Assembly (NCBI RefSeq): GCF_003428335.1
Contig: NZ_CP031704.1
Span: forward strand, 3,224,001-3,288,000
Length of the DNA stretch: 64,000 nucleotides
DNA from: Solimonas sp. K1W22B-7
GTDB taxonomy: Bacteria > Pseudomonadota > Gammaproteobacteria > Nevskiales > Nevskiaceae
Direction of reading: 5' to 3'
In this document: piece by piece, positions 38,916 to 47,990 of the stretch
Position numbering within the stretch: the stretch's first letter is position 1
Layout: each line of letters starts with the position of its first letter
The notes under the pieces: model-generated
Databases searched by the model: none
What the model saw: only the letters and a program-made list of their open reading frames with translations
Told to the model about the DNA's origin: nothing
Made by a program: the position numbers and the translations under genes

Positions 38916-38929
38916 TGCCGTCTCCGCGC

Positions 38930-39316
38930 TTACTTACGCACGTGCGCGCGTACCGCGCCCAGCAATTCGTCGCGGGTGAATGGCTTGGTCAGGTACTCGT
39001 CGGAACCGACGATGCGGCCGCGGGCGCGGTCGAACAGGCCGTCCTTGGAGGACAGCATGATCACCGGCGTGCGCTGGAATTTCGGATTGGCCTTGATCAG
39101 GGCGCAGGCCTGATAACCATCCAGGCGCGGCATCATGATGTCGATGAAGATGAGGTCCGGCTGGTAATCAGCCACCTTGGACAGGGCTTCGAAGCCGTCC
39201 TGGGCGGTGATCACCTGGTAGCCTTCCCGGGCCAGCAGTGTTTCTGCGGTGCGACGAATAGTCTGGCTATCGTCGATCACCATGATTTTGGCGGTGTCCT
39301 TGGACTGCGTCGACAC
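38930..39316 (-). CDS. pilG: Response regulator PilG
   Basis: A single-domain CheY-like protein of 128 residues. The acidic pair and KIMVIDDS start the fold, the phospho-acceptor Asp is in LIFIDIMMPRLDGY, and the switch Thr/Ser and Lys lie in IMLSSKDG and YLTKPF. The GTG at 39316 has GGGAGG at about 6 nt; an in-frame ATG at 39397 would add 27 residues lacking the fold and was rejected. It heads the minus-strand chemosensory operon and is divergent from gshA, as pilG is from gshB in Pseudomonas. PilG promotes pilus extension and cAMP synthesis in the studied systems. Confidence 0.92.
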   Translation of the reverse strand: MSTQSKDTAKIMVIDDSQTIRRTAETLLAREGYQVITAQDGFEALSKVADYQPDLIFIDIMMPRLDGYQACALIKANPKFQRTPVIMLSSKDGLFDRARGRIVGSDEYLTKPFTRDELLGAVRAHVRK

Positions 39317-39452
39317 TAATCCCTCCCGGCTGCGGTCTTCTGCGCGCTTTATTCGCCGTTTTAACACAGTCTTGAGAGTAGTGCCTACCGGCCCCATAAG
39401 AGGGCACAGAAAAAGTTTGCGCTACCATCCGCGCACGAACCGGGGACCCCCA

Positions 39453-40763
39453 ATGCAAAGCTACGTACCGCACCTCGTCACAGCACAAACCGGGCCGCTG
39501 CAGCAGCTCGAGTCCACCCTGCTGCGCCGCATACCGGACATCGAGGCCTGGTTCCGCAGCCAGTGGCAGAAGCACACGCCCCCTTTCTACTCCTCGGTGG
39601 ACCTGCGCAACGCGGGCTTCAAGCTGGCGCCGGTGGACACCAACCTGTTCCCCGGCGGCTTCAACAACCTGAACCCCGCTTTCGAGCCGCTTTGCGTCCA
39701 GGCCCTGCAGACCGCCATCCAGCGCATCTGTCCCTCGGCCCGCGGCATCCTGCTGATCCCCGAGAACCACACCCGCAACAAGTTCTACCTGGAAAACGTC
39801 GCCACCCTGGTGGACCTGATCCAGAAGGCCGGCTACCGCGTGCACCTGGGCAGCCTCAATCCCGAGATCCGGGAGCCCACCGAGCTGACCCTGGAGCTGT
39901 CCGGCCGCAAGCTGTGGATGGAACCGGTGGAGCGGGCCGACAACCAGATCTTCGTCGGCGACTTCTCTCCCTGCTCGATCCTACTCAACAACGACCTGTC
40001 CGCCGGCATCCCGGAGATCCTGCAGAACCTCGACCAGGACATCATCCCGCCGCTGGACCTGGGCTGGCACAAGCGACAGAAGTCGCAACACTTCGGCTTC
40101 TACCGCGAGGTGGCCAAGGAATTCGGCAGCCTGCTGGAGCTGGACCCCTGGTTCTTCGACCCGCTGTTCCGCAACTGCGGCGAGATCAACTTCATGAAGC
40201 AGCAGGGCTGGGAGTGCCTGGAAGCCAATGTCGAGCTGCTGCTGGAAGACATCCGCGACAAGTACCAGCAGTATGGCATCACCGAAGAGCCGTTCGTGAT
40301 CATCAAGTCCGACGCCGGCACCTACGGCATGGGCGTGATGACCGCCAAGAGCGTGGACGACGTGCGCAACATGAACCGCAAGTCGCGCACCCACATGTCC
40401 AGTTCCAAGGAAGGCCGCGAGGTCACCGGCGCCATCATCCAGGAAGGCGTCTACACCTTCGAGAAGATGGGCGACGACCAGGCCACCGCCGAGCCGGTGG
40501 TCTACATGATCGACCGCTACGTGGTCGGCGGCTTCTACCGCCTGAACTCCAAGCGCGGCAACCAGGAAAACCTCAACGCCCCGGGCATGCGCTTCGAACC
40601 CCTGGCCTTCGAGGAGGACTGCATCACCCCGGACCCCAGCTGCGGCCCCGACGAACGCCCCAACCGCTTCTACGCCTACGGCGTGGTCGCCCGCCTCGCC
40701 GCCCTGGCGGCGGCGCGCGAGATCGCCGCCAGCGAGGAACTGGCCAAGGCGGCGGCGGCATGA
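39453..40763 (+). CDS. gshA: Glutamate-cysteine ligase (GshA, single-family proteobacterial type)
   Basis: A 436-residue protein of the glutamate-cysteine ligase family first annotated in Acidithiobacillus and unlike the E. coli enzyme. Recognisable segments are DTNLFPGGFNNLNP (about residue 63), LLIPENHTRNKFYLEN (about 101) and VIIKSDAGTYGMGVMTAKS (about 287), an ATP-grasp-like nucleotide loop. It makes gamma-glutamylcysteine, the first step of glutathione synthesis. The ATG at 39453 starts the conserved protein; an upstream in-frame start at 39249 falls inside pilG. The stop overlaps the gshB start (ATGA), so both glutathione enzymes are co-translated. Confidence 0.9.
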   Translation: MQSYVPHLVTAQTGPLQQLESTLLRRIPDIEAWFRSQWQKHTPPFYSSVDLRNAGFKLAPVDTNLFPGGFNNLNPAFEPLCVQALQTAIQRICPSARGILLIPENHTRNKFYLENVATLVDLIQKAGYRVHLGSLNPEIREPTELTLELSGRKLWMEPVERADNQIFVGDFSPCSILLNNDLSAGIPEILQNLDQDIIPPLDLGWHKRQKSQHFGFYREVAKEFGSLLELDPWFFDPLFRNCGEINFMKQQGWECLEANVELLLEDIRDKYQQYGITEEPFVIIKSDAGTYGMGVMTAKSVDDVRNMNRKSRTHMSSSKEGREVTGAIIQEGVYTFEKMGDDQATAEPVVYMIDRYVVGGFYRLNSKRGNQENLNAPGMRFEPLAFEEDCITPDPSCGPDERPNRFYAYGVVARLAALAAAREIAASEELAKAAAA

Positions 40764-41707
40764 GCCGGACCCTGGGTGTAGTGATGGATCCGATCGGATC
40801 CATCAAACCCTACAAGGACACCACCCTGGCCCTGATGCTGGCCGCGCAGAAGCGCGGCTGGCAGCTGCGCTACCTGGAAATGGGCGACCTGTGGCTGCGC
40901 GACGGCGTCGCCCGCGGCCGGGTGCGGCCGCTCACCGTGTTCGACGACAGGAAGCACTGGTTCGAACTGGGCGAGGCGCAGGACATCGCCCTGGGCGAGC
41001 TGGACGCGATCCTGATGCGCAAGGACCCGCCCTTCGACCTGGAGTACATCACCGCCACCTATATATTGGAGCGCGCCGAGGACCAGGGCGCCCTGGTGGT
41101 GAACAGGCCGCGCTCGCTGCGCGACGCCAACGAGAAGGTCTTCATCTCCTGGTTCTCGCAGTGCTGCGCGCCGACCCTGGTCAGCCGCGACGAGGCCCAG
41201 CTCAAGGCCTTCCACGCCGAGCACGGCGACGTCGTGCTCAAGCCGCTGGACGGCATGGGCGGCGCCGGCATCTTCCGCGTCGGCAGCGACGGCCTGAACC
41301 TGGGCGCGGTGATCGAAACCCTGACCGACAACGGCCGCCGCAGCATCATGGCGCAGCGCTACCTGCCGCAGATCGCCAACGGCGACACCCGCGTGCTGGT
41401 GATCGACGGCGAGCCGGTGCCCTATGGCCTGGCGCGCATTCCCAAGGCCGGCGAAACCCGCGGCAACCTCGCCGCCGGCGGCCGCGGCGAAGCCCGGCCG
41501 CTGACCGAGCGCCAGCGCTGGCTGGCCGCACAGGTGGGGCCGAAGCTCAAGGAAATGGGACTGCTCTTCGTCGGCCTGGACGTGATCGGCGATTACCTGA
41601 CCGAGATCAACGTCACCTCGCCCACCTGCGCCCGCGAGATCGACGCCGCCTTCGGCACCGACATCGGCGACATGGCGATCAAGGCGATCGAGGCACGGCT
41701 GGCCTGA
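40760..41707 (+). CDS. gshB: Glutathione synthetase
   Basis: A 315-residue ATP-grasp ligase adding glycine to gamma-glutamylcysteine. The N-terminus VVMDPIGSIKPYKDT, RKDPPFDLEYITATYIL, the ATP-binding VVLKPLDGMGGAGIFR and the metal-binding end LTEINVTSPT are all typical of GshB. The ATG overlaps the gshA stop by 4 bp. It heads the conserved gshB-yqgE-ruvX-pyrB-pyrC' order, lacking tonB3 and pyrR found in Pseudomonas. Confidence 0.97.
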   Translation: MSRTLGVVMDPIGSIKPYKDTTLALMLAAQKRGWQLRYLEMGDLWLRDGVARGRVRPLTVFDDRKHWFELGEAQDIALGELDAILMRKDPPFDLEYITATYILERAEDQGALVVNRPRSLRDANEKVFISWFSQCCAPTLVSRDEAQLKAFHAEHGDVVLKPLDGMGGAGIFRVGSDGLNLGAVIETLTDNGRRSIMAQRYLPQIANGDTRVLVIDGEPVPYGLARIPKAGETRGNLAAGGRGEARPLTERQRWLAAQVGPKLKEMGLLFVGLDVIGDYLTEINVTSPTCAREIDAAFGTDIGDMAIKAIEARLA

Positions 41708-41805
41708 TTGCGCTTGCATCCTGCACGCCCCATTCGGGTGCATGGACGCGACGAACGGGCTCCCGGGCGCTTGTGGCCCGGGGGATCGACCCGGATACTA
41801 GGGTC

Positions 41806-42363
41806 ATGGACGAGTCCCAGTTGAAGAACCAGTTCCTGATCGCCATGCCCAGCATGGAGGACGAGAATTTCAGCCATACCGTGTCCCTGCTCTGCGAGCA
41901 CAACGACAACGGCGCCATCGGCCTGGTGATCAACCGCCCCACCGACCTGAAACTCACCGAGATGATGGAGCAGATGGGCCTGGAGCACGAGGCGCTCAAC
42001 GACGAGCAGATCGTCTACTGGGGCGGTCCGGTGCAACCCGAACGCGGCTTCGTGGTGCACCGCACCCCGGGCGGCTGGGAATCCTGCCTGCAGGTCGATA
42101 CCGACCTGTTCATCACCACCTCGCGCGACATCCTCAAGGCCATCGGCAAGGGCGAGGGTCCGCAGGACTATTTCGTGGTGCTCGGCTACGCCGGATGGGG
42201 CGAGGGGCAGCTGGAGAAGGAAATCCTGCACAACGCCTGGCTCAACACCGACGTCAGCCAGCAGATCCTGTTCGAAACCCCCGCCCGCGACCGCTGGCAG
42301 GCCGCCACCCGCCTGCTGGGCGTGGAAGTGACCCAGCTCGCCGGCAACGCCGGCCACGCGTGA
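41806..42363 (+). CDS. yqgE: YqgE/AlgH family protein (UPF0301)
   Basis: A 185-residue protein with the family signatures LIAMPSMEDENFSHTVSLLCEHN, GAIGLVINRP and VYWGGPVQPERGFVVH. The molecular role is unknown; the name AlgH comes from alginate regulation in Pseudomonas. It is placed as usual between gshB and ruvX. Its stop codon overlaps the ruvX GTG by 4 bp. The 98-bp gap from gshB leaves room for its own promoter, but none is convincing. Confidence 0.95.
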   Translation: MDESQLKNQFLIAMPSMEDENFSHTVSLLCEHNDNGAIGLVINRPTDLKLTEMMEQMGLEHEALNDEQIVYWGGPVQPERGFVVHRTPGGWESCLQVDTDLFITTSRDILKAIGKGEGPQDYFVVLGYAGWGEGQLEKEILHNAWLNTDVSQQILFETPARDRWQAATRLLGVEVTQLAGNAGHA

Positions 42364-42776
42364 CCTCGGTCTACCTGGCCTTCGACTACGGGTCCAAGCG
42401 CATCGGGGTCGCCGTCGGCGACAGCCTGACCTGCAGCGCCCGCCCCCTGCCCGCCCTGCCCGGGGCGGACTGGACGGCGATCGGCCGCCTGGTCGCCGAA
42501 TGGCGACCCGCCGCCCTGATCGTGGGCCTGCCGCTGGACGAGGACGGTTCCGAACAGGCCATCACCGGCCCGGCCCGCAAGTTTGCCGCCGAGCTGCAAC
42601 GGCAGCTGAAACTGCCGGTACACCAGGCCGACGAGCGCTATTCCTCGCGTGCCGCCGACGACGCCCTGCGCGAGGCCCGCTCCAGCGGCCGCATGCAGCG
42701 CCGGGTGCGCAAGGGCGACCGCGACGGCCAGGCGGCGCGCGTGATCCTCGAGCAATGGCTCCAGGAAAACGGCTGA
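42360..42776 (+). CDS. ruvX: RuvX/YqgF putative Holliday-junction resolvase, 16S rRNA processing nuclease
   Basis: A 138-residue RNase H-fold protein. It has the N-terminal catalytic motif AFDYGSKRIGVAVGD, the VGLP strand (IVGLPLDEDGS) and ADERYSSRAA with the acidic residue. YqgF proteins help mature the 5' end of 16S rRNA in E. coli; a junction-resolvase role has also been proposed. The GTG start is fixed by the 4-bp overlap with yqgE (GTGA) and by the motif lying 7 residues in. Confidence 0.93.
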   Translation: MTSVYLAFDYGSKRIGVAVGDSLTCSARPLPALPGADWTAIGRLVAEWRPAALIVGLPLDEDGSEQAITGPARKFAAELQRQLKLPVHQADERYSSRAADDALREARSSGRMQRRVRKGDRDGQAARVILEQWLQENG

Positions 42777-42853
42777 AACCGCTAGATTTGCGCGGAAATC
42801 GTGCAAAAAACCTTCTAATTCATCGGCGCGACCCCTCATAATTCGCGTCCAAC

Positions 42854-43810
42854 ATGAACCCAAATCTCCAACTCACCCCCGACGGCAGGCTGCGGCACCT
42901 GCTGACGCTGGAAGGTCTCGAACCGGCCCTGCTGCGGCAGATCCTGGACAAGGCGGAGGAGCTGGAAGCCGCCACCCAGGGGCCCGAGAAGAAACTCGGC
43001 CTGCTGCGCGGCCGTACCGTCATCAACCTGTTCTTCGAGGCCAGCACCCGCACCCGCACGACTTTCGAACTGGCGGCCCAGCGCCTGTCGGCCGACGTGC
43101 TGAACCTGCAGGTCTCGGCGTCCTCGACCTCCAAGGGCGAGACCCTGCTGGACACGCTCAAGACGCTGGAGGCGATGCAGGCGGACATGTTCGTGATCCG
43201 CCACGAGGCCAGCGGCGCGGCGCATTTCTTCGCCGAGCACGCCGCCCCGGGGGTCGCGATCCTCAACGCCGGCGACGGCCGCCACGCGCACCCGACGCAG
43301 GGCCTGCTGGACCTCTACACGATCCGCAAGCACAAGGGCGACTTCCGCCAGCTCACGGTCGCGATCGTCGGCGACATCCTCCATTCCCGTGTCGCGCGCT
43401 CCGACATCCACGGCCTGCGCACGCTGGGCGCCAGGGAAATCCGCGTGGTGGCGCCGCCGACCCTGATCCCGGCCGGCATCGAGGAGATGGGCGTCAAGGT
43501 CTACCACTCGCTGGCCGCCGGCCTCGACGGCGCCGACGTGGTCATGCTGCTGCGCCTGCAGAAGGAACGCATGCTCGGCGCCTTCCTGCCCTCGCTGGGC
43601 GAATTCCACCGCGACTTCGGCCTGACCCGCGAGCGCCTGCGCCACCTCAAGCCCGACGCGATCATCATGCACCCGGGCCCGATCAACCGCGGTGTCGAGA
43701 TCGAGGGCGACCTGGCCTACGGCGAGCGCAGCCTGATCCTGCAGCAGGTGCAGTACGGCATCTCGGTGCGCATGGCGGTCATGGCATTGATTCTTGGAGG
43801 CGAAGCATGA
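42854..43810 (+). CDS. pyrB: Aspartate carbamoyltransferase catalytic subunit
   Basis: A 318-residue carbamoyltransferase with the carbamoyl-phosphate loop [16 protein letters not shown] (about residues 59-74), [13 protein letters not shown] with the loop lysine from the neighbouring subunit, [16 protein letters not shown], and [12 protein letters not shown]. It condenses carbamoyl phosphate with aspartate. There is no pyrI regulatory chain. The stop overlaps the pyrC' start (ATGA), as expected for class A ATCases that form a complex with an inactive dihydroorotase. The 77-bp leader contains no attenuator I can support, and pyrR is absent from the locus. Confidence 0.97.
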   Translation: MNPNLQLTPDGRLRHLLTLEGLEPALLRQILDKAEELEAATQGPEKKLGLLRGRTVINLFFEASTRTRTTFELAAQRLSADVLNLQVSASSTSKGETLLDTLKTLEAMQADMFVIRHEASGAAHFFAEHAAPGVAILNAGDGRHAHPTQGLLDLYTIRKHKGDFRQLTVAIVGDILHSRVARSDIHGLRTLGAREIRVVAPPTLIPAGIEEMGVKVYHSLAAGLDGADVVMLLRLQKERMLGAFLPSLGEFHRDFGLTRERLRHLKPDAIIMHPGPINRGVEIEGDLAYGERSLILQQVQYGISVRMAVMALILGGEA

Positions 43811-45081
43811 GCCTGCTGATCACCGGCGCGCGCGTGCTCGACCCGGCCTCCGGCCACGACGGCATCGCCGAGGTCGGCATCCGCGACGGCCGCATCGATC
43901 ACCTCGGCAGCGGCGCGCCCGCCGGCGCCTACGACGAAACCCTGGACGCCAGCGGCCTGTGGCTGATGCCCGGCGTGCTGGACCTGGCGGCGCGCTTCCG
44001 CGAGCCCGGCCAGAGCCACAAGGCCAGCTTCCGCAGCGAGATTCCGGCGGCCCTGGCGGCCGGAATCACCGGTATCGTGCTGCCGCCCGACACCAGCCCG
44101 GCGATCGACTCGCCGGCCATCGTCAACCGCATCCACCGCAGCGCCAGCGCCGCCGGCCCGCTCAATGTCCACGTGCTGGGCGCCCTGACCAAGGGCCTGG
44201 CCGGTGAAGCCCTGAGCGAAATGGGCGCCCTCAAGCAGGCCGGCTGTGTCGGCCTGGGCAACGCCCTGGCGCCGCTGGCCAATTCGCTGTTCGCGCGCCG
44301 CGCCCTGGAGTACGCCAACGGCCTGGGCCTGACGGTGCATGTGTTCGCGCAGGATGCCGCCCTGTCCAACGGCGGCTGCGTCCACGAGGGCCCGGTGGGC
44401 ACCCGCCTGGGCCTGGCGCCGATCCCGGCCGCCGCCGAGGTCGCCGCCCTGCGCTTCTGGATCTCGCTGGTGGAAGACACCGGCGCCAGCATCCATGTGG
44501 GACGCCTGTCCACCGCCCGTGGTGCCGGCCTGGTCGAGTCGGCCCAGCGCCGCGGCCTGCCGGTGACGGCCGACGTGGCGATTCACCAGCTGTTCCTCAC
44601 CGACGAGGACGTCGACGGCTTCAACGCCCAGTGCCACGTGATCCCGCCGCTGCGTTCGGCCGAGGATCGCGACGCGCTGCGCCAGGCGGTGAAGCGCGGC
44701 GTGATCGGCACGATCTGCTCCGACCACCAGCCGCACGAGATCGACGCCAAGACCAACCCCTTCCCGCAGACCGAGCCGGGCATCTCCGGGCTGGAAAGCC
44801 TGCTGCCCCTGGCGCTGCGCTACGCCGCCGAAGCCGGCGTGCCACCCCTGGATATCGTCGCCCGCCTCAGCAGCGGTCCCGCCGCCGTGATCGACACCGA
44901 CACCGGCAGCGTCGCGACCGGCCACACGGCAGACATCTTGCTGGTGGATCCGCAGGCACGCTGGCGCTTGCAGGCGGCGGCGCTGCTCAGCGCGGGGCGC
45001 AACACGCCCTTCGACGGCAGCGAAATGCATGGCCGCGTGGTACGCACGCTGGTCCGGGGACAGACCGTTTTCTCCGCCTGA
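43807..45081 (+). CDS. pyrC': Dihydroorotase-like, catalytically inactive partner of PyrB (pyrC')
   Basis: A 424-residue dihydroorotase homologue. The metal-binding HxH motif is lost: the place reads [11 protein letters not shown], although Arg, Glu, Pro and Gly around it remain. The carboxylated lysine region reads [10 protein letters not shown] without the usual lysine, and the middle HED/HVLH histidine motifs are not conserved. SDHQPH near residue 303 survives. This matches PyrC' of Pseudomonas, a structural subunit needed for ATCase assembly. It overlaps pyrB by 4 bp. A perfect 7-bp hairpin with an AAAAA loop (45074-45092) covers its stop codon but has no T-tract. Catalysis is probably supplied by the gene at 21153. 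Confidence 0.9.
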   Translation: MSLLITGARVLDPASGHDGIAEVGIRDGRIDHLGSGAPAGAYDETLDASGLWLMPGVLDLAARFREPGQSHKASFRSEIPAALAAGITGIVLPPDTSPAIDSPAIVNRIHRSASAAGPLNVHVLGALTKGLAGEALSEMGALKQAGCVGLGNALAPLANSLFARRALEYANGLGLTVHVFAQDAALSNGGCVHEGPVGTRLGLAPIPAAAEVAALRFWISLVEDTGASIHVGRLSTARGAGLVESAQRRGLPVTADVAIHQLFLTDEDVDGFNAQCHVIPPLRSAEDRDALRQAVKRGVIGTICSDHQPHEIDAKTNPFPQTEPGISGLESLLPLALRYAAEAGVPPLDIVARLSSGPAAVIDTDTGSVATGHTADILLVDPQARWRLQAAALLSAGRNTPFDGSEMHGRVVRTLVRGQTVFSA

Positions 45082-45114
45082 AAAACAGGCGGTAGCCAGC
45101 ACCGGGGCTTGGTG

Positions 45115-45120
45115 TATAGT
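45115..45120 (+). promoter_or_regulatory. Possible -10 box of pilH-pilJ
   Basis: TATAGT preceded by GGTG lies 70 bp before the pilH ATG. No convincing -35 hexamer is seen at 16-18 bp, so it would need an activator or an extended -10. It is offered because pilH-pilJ follow an unrelated operon after 108 bp and need some promoter or read-through. Confidence 0.3.
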
Positions 45121-45189
45121 CTCCGGCAAACATCTGTACTGAACAGAACCATTTGGGAGGCAGTCCTCACGGGCTGATCGAGGAAGCAC

Positions 45190-45555
45190 ATGGCGCGAGT
45201 GTTGATCGTTGACGATTCCCCTACGGACGTGCAGAACCTCAGGGCCATCCTGCAGAAGGCCGGCCATACGGTGATCGAAGCCTCCAGTGGCCACGACGTG
45301 CTGGATCGCGTCAAGCTGGAGCGTCCCGACATCGTCATCATGGACGTGGTCATGCCCGGGGTGAACGGCTTCCAGGCCACCCGCACGCTGAGCAAGGATG
45401 CGGCCACCGGCCATATCCCCATCATCGTGGTGAGCAGCAAGAGCCAGGAAACGGATCGCGTCTGGGCCCTGCGCCAGGGCGCCAAGGAATACATGGTCAA
45501 GCCGGTCAAGGAACCCGACCTGCTCGGCAAGATCACTGCACTGCTCGGCGGCTGA
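45190..45555 (+). CDS. pilH: Response regulator PilH
   Basis: A 121-residue CheY-like receiver: VLIVDDSPTD, the phospho-acceptor Asp in IVIMDVVMPGVNGF, IVVSSKSQETD, and the conserved Lys in MVKPVKEP. The short length without an output domain and the gene order pilH-pilJ identify it as PilH, which in Pseudomonas acts mainly as a phosphate sink and favours pilus retraction. The GAGGAAG ribosome site lies just upstream. It is separated by 5.9 kb from pilG and chpA, unlike the contiguous pilGHIJ order of Pseudomonas. Confidence 0.88.
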   Translation: MARVLIVDDSPTDVQNLRAILQKAGHTVIEASSGHDVLDRVKLERPDIVIMDVVMPGVNGFQATRTLSKDAATGHIPIIVVSSKSQETDRVWALRQGAKEYMVKPVKEPDLLGKITALLGG

Positions 45556-45594
45556 GCCGGCAGCGACAGACCTAGAAATTCGGGGGAGTAACGA

Positions 45595-47619
45595 ATGGCC
45601 GAAGATAAAAGTCAGGCCAAGGGCCTGACCGGTAGCAGTCGCGAACTGGTACTGCTGATTGCCGCCGCGGTGCTGATGGCGGGTGCGATGGGTGGCTTCG
45701 TGTACACCCAGTCGACGGAATCGCAGGACGAGGAATGGGTCACGCTGGCCCGGTCCATCCCCACCGATGTCAACGAAGTCGCGCAGATCGGCGAGGAAGC
45801 CGCGCGTGGCGTAGCCCCGGATTTCCAGACCCTGTCGGCCCGCGCCGACGACCTGGGCACCGTCATCAACGGCCTGGCCGTCGGTGACGAAGAGGCTGGC
45901 ATCGCCTCGGCCCCCGCGATCGTGCAGGGCGAGGTCAAGGCAGTCGCCGAGTCCTGGAAGAAGATGAAGGGTACCGTCGACGCGGTGCTGCAGGGCGAAG
46001 TGCCCTACAAGCGCGTCGCCAGCCACGTTTCGATCATCGCCGAGGCCATCCACACCTCCGAAGACCCGACGCAGGACAAGGGCATCTACGCGCTCTATGC
46101 CGAGATGGCCGAGCGCCTGGGCTCGCGTGGCGCCTCGTCGGCGCAGATCTACACCGCCGCCGGCCAGCTCAACCGCCTGGAACGCATCGCCTCCACCGCG
46201 CAGCGCGTGCTGTCGCAGGGCCGCGACGCCAAGGTCGCTGCCGATGCGCTGCAGCACGAGGTCGACGAGTTCCTGCGCAACAACGCCCTGCTGGGCGATG
46301 CCGCCGCACGCAGCGCCGCCGAGCGCTTCGAGCCGCTCAACGAGTCCAGCAAGGCGATCAACGTCGATGCCGAGGCGATCAACAAGATGCAGCTGGCCTC
46401 CGGCCAGATCAAGGGTGCCGCCGCCGACGTGATCGCCACCTCGGGCGCGCTGGAACAGCGCCTGATCGACACCCGCGTCAAGGAAGTGCTGCTGCCGATC
46501 CTGATCGGCCTGGCCGGCGTCGTCGCCCTGCTGCTGATCTTCGGTGCCGCGGCACTGGGCTTCCTCAACGTGCGCAGCCGCATCAAGTTCGCCGACGATC
46601 GCGACGCGCGCCAGCAGCAGGCCATTCTGGGACTGCTGGACGAAATCACCAACCTCGCCGACGGCGACCTCACGGTGGACGTGACGGTGACCGAGGACTT
46701 CACCGGCGCGATCGCGGACTCGATCAACTACACCGTCCAGAACATGCGTAACCTGGTCGGCACGATCAACAGCACCTCGGTGGAGATCGCGGCCTCGGCC
46801 GGCAACACCCAGCAGACCGCGATGCGCATGACCGATGCCTCGGAGCGCCAGGCCCGCGAGATCAACGCGGTGACCAGCACGATCGCCTCCACCGCCCAGT
46901 CCATGCAGCAGGTGTCCGCGCGAGCCGACCAGCTGGCGCTGCAGGCACAGCAGTCGGTGCAGGTGGCCCACAACGGCGCCCAGACCGTGGGTCGCACGAT
47001 CCAGGGCATGGCCGCGCTGCGCGAGCAGATCCAGGACACCTCCAAGCGCATCAAGCGCCTGGGCGAATCGTCGCAGGAAATCGGCAACATCATCGAGTTC
47101 ATCAACGACATCGCCGAACAGACCAACACGCTGGCGCTGAACGCATCGATCCAGGCCGCCATGGCCGGCGAAGCGGGCCGCGGCTTCGCGGTGGTCGCCG
47201 ACGAAGTCCAGCGACTCGCCGAACGCGCCGCTACCGCGACGCGCCAGATCGAAAACCTGGTCAAGACGATTCAGGCCGATACCAACGAAGCCATCATCTC
47301 GATGGAGCGCTCCACGCAGAACGTGGTGGTCGGCGCCAAGAGTGCCGAAGAAGCGGGCCAGTCGCTGACCCGAATCGAAAGCTCCTCGCAGGAACTGGCC
47401 AAGCTGATCACCGAGATCTCCTCCTCCGCCCGCAACCAGTCCGGCGCCGCGACCAAGATCGCCGGCACCATGCAGGTCATCCGGGACATCGCCATGCAGA
47501 CCTCCGGCTCCGCCAGCCAGACGGCGCAAGCGGTCGGCGAGTTGAACACGCTGTCGGAAAAGCTGCGCGAGTCGGTGTCGGGCTTCAAGCTGCCGGACGA
47601 GACGGGACTGGTGCCGTAA
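45595..47619 (+). CDS. pilJ: Methyl-accepting chemotaxis protein PilJ
   Basis: A 674-residue membrane chemoreceptor. TM1 is about residues 15-37 ([19 protein letters not shown]) and TM2 about 298-320 ([19 protein letters not shown]). The periplasmic part between them carries the PilJ-type helical bundle. After a HAMP-like segment, a long coiled coil carries the signalling hairpin tip ([24 protein letters not shown], then [19 protein letters not shown]). PilJ senses surface-engaged pilin or other cues and drives ChpA. It starts 39 bp after pilH with GGGGGAG upstream. An intrinsic terminator ends the unit. Confidence 0.93.
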   Translation: MAEDKSQAKGLTGSSRELVLLIAAAVLMAGAMGGFVYTQSTESQDEEWVTLARSIPTDVNEVAQIGEEAARGVAPDFQTLSARADDLGTVINGLAVGDEEAGIASAPAIVQGEVKAVAESWKKMKGTVDAVLQGEVPYKRVASHVSIIAEAIHTSEDPTQDKGIYALYAEMAERLGSRGASSAQIYTAAGQLNRLERIASTAQRVLSQGRDAKVAADALQHEVDEFLRNNALLGDAAARSAAERFEPLNESSKAINVDAEAINKMQLASGQIKGAAADVIATSGALEQRLIDTRVKEVLLPILIGLAGVVALLLIFGAAALGFLNVRSRIKFADDRDARQQQAILGLLDEITNLADGDLTVDVTVTEDFTGAIADSINYTVQNMRNLVGTINSTSVEIAASAGNTQQTAMRMTDASERQAREINAVTSTIASTAQSMQQVSARADQLALQAQQSVQVAHNGAQTVGRTIQGMAALREQIQDTSKRIKRLGESSQEIGNIIEFINDIAEQTNTLALNASIQAAMAGEAGRGFAVVADEVQRLAERAATATRQIENLVKTIQADTNEAIISMERSTQNVVVGAKSAEEAGQSLTRIESSSQELAKLITEISSSARNQSGAATKIAGTMQVIRDIAMQTSGSASQTAQAVGELNTLSEKLRESVSGFKLPDETGLVP

Positions 47620-47637
47620 GGCAACGTTGCTTCAAAC

Positions 47638-47662
47638 AAGCCCCGCCTCGGCGGGGCTTTTT
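47638..47662 (+). terminator. Intrinsic terminator after pilJ
   Basis: GCCCCGCC (47640-47647) pairs with GGCGGGGC (47650-47657), followed by TTTTT (47658-47662). It lies 20 bp after the pilJ stop codon and probably ends pilHJ transcription. Confidence 0.92.
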
Positions 47663-47669
47663 CGTTGCT

Positions 47670-47840
47670 CCCTCTCCCCGCCTGCGGGGAGAGGGTTGGG
47701 GTGAGGGGCGAACGCTAGCCCCTAGTAGCCAGCGCAGATGTGTAAGCCATGTCCTGGCGCACTTATTAGCCATGGCCTGGGACTGACGTCAAAAGACTGC
47801 CCCTCACCCCCAGCCCTCTCCCCGCACGCGGGGCGAGGGA
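47670..47840. repeat. Inverted pair of G/C-rich extragenic repeats
   Basis: Copy 1 (47670-47708) is a hairpin CCCTCTCCCCGC/GCGGGGAGAGGG followed by ttggggtgagggg. Copy 2 (47800-47840) is the same motif inverted and slightly diverged. The ~91 bp between them hold two related copies of agccatg(t/g)cctgg. The motif is of the kind found as dispersed extragenic palindromes in many proteobacteria. Together with the palindromes at 47894-47968 it fills the gap between pilJ and the CDF gene; no ORF is credible there. Confidence 0.7.
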
Positions 47841-47893
47841 GACAAGAGGTGGCGCCATCCATGGCGAGACATCCGCTCGCCCATTGAACCCCT

Positions 47894-47968
47894 GGGCGGC
47901 CATCCATGGCCGCCCGTGATTTGCCGCAGGCGATGACATTTAGTCATCGCCAAAGCGCGGCAAATCAC
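47894..47968. repeat. Two abutting perfect palindromes upstream of the CDF transporter gene
   Basis: Palindrome 1 pairs GGGCGGCCAT (47894-47903) with ATGGCCGCCC (47906-47915). Immediately adjacent, palindrome 2 pairs GTGATTTGCCGC (47916-47927) with GCGGCAAATCAC (47957-47968) and, nested inside, GGCGATGAC (47929-47937) with GTCATCGCC (47943-47951) around ATTTA. All arms match perfectly. It ends 22 bp before the CDF start codon, so it may be a REP-like element or affect expression of that gene. Confidence 0.75.
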
Positions 47969-47990
47969 CCTATCCGCTAAGCTTCGCACC

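Noticed and set aside
45074-45092. Perfect hairpin over the pyrC' stop codon as a terminator
   Set aside because: The A-run is in the loop and no T-run follows the stem.
43717-47529. Minus-strand ORF of 1,270 codons opposite pyrC', pilH and pilJ
   Set aside because: It spans three well-identified genes on the other strand and has no recognisable domain.
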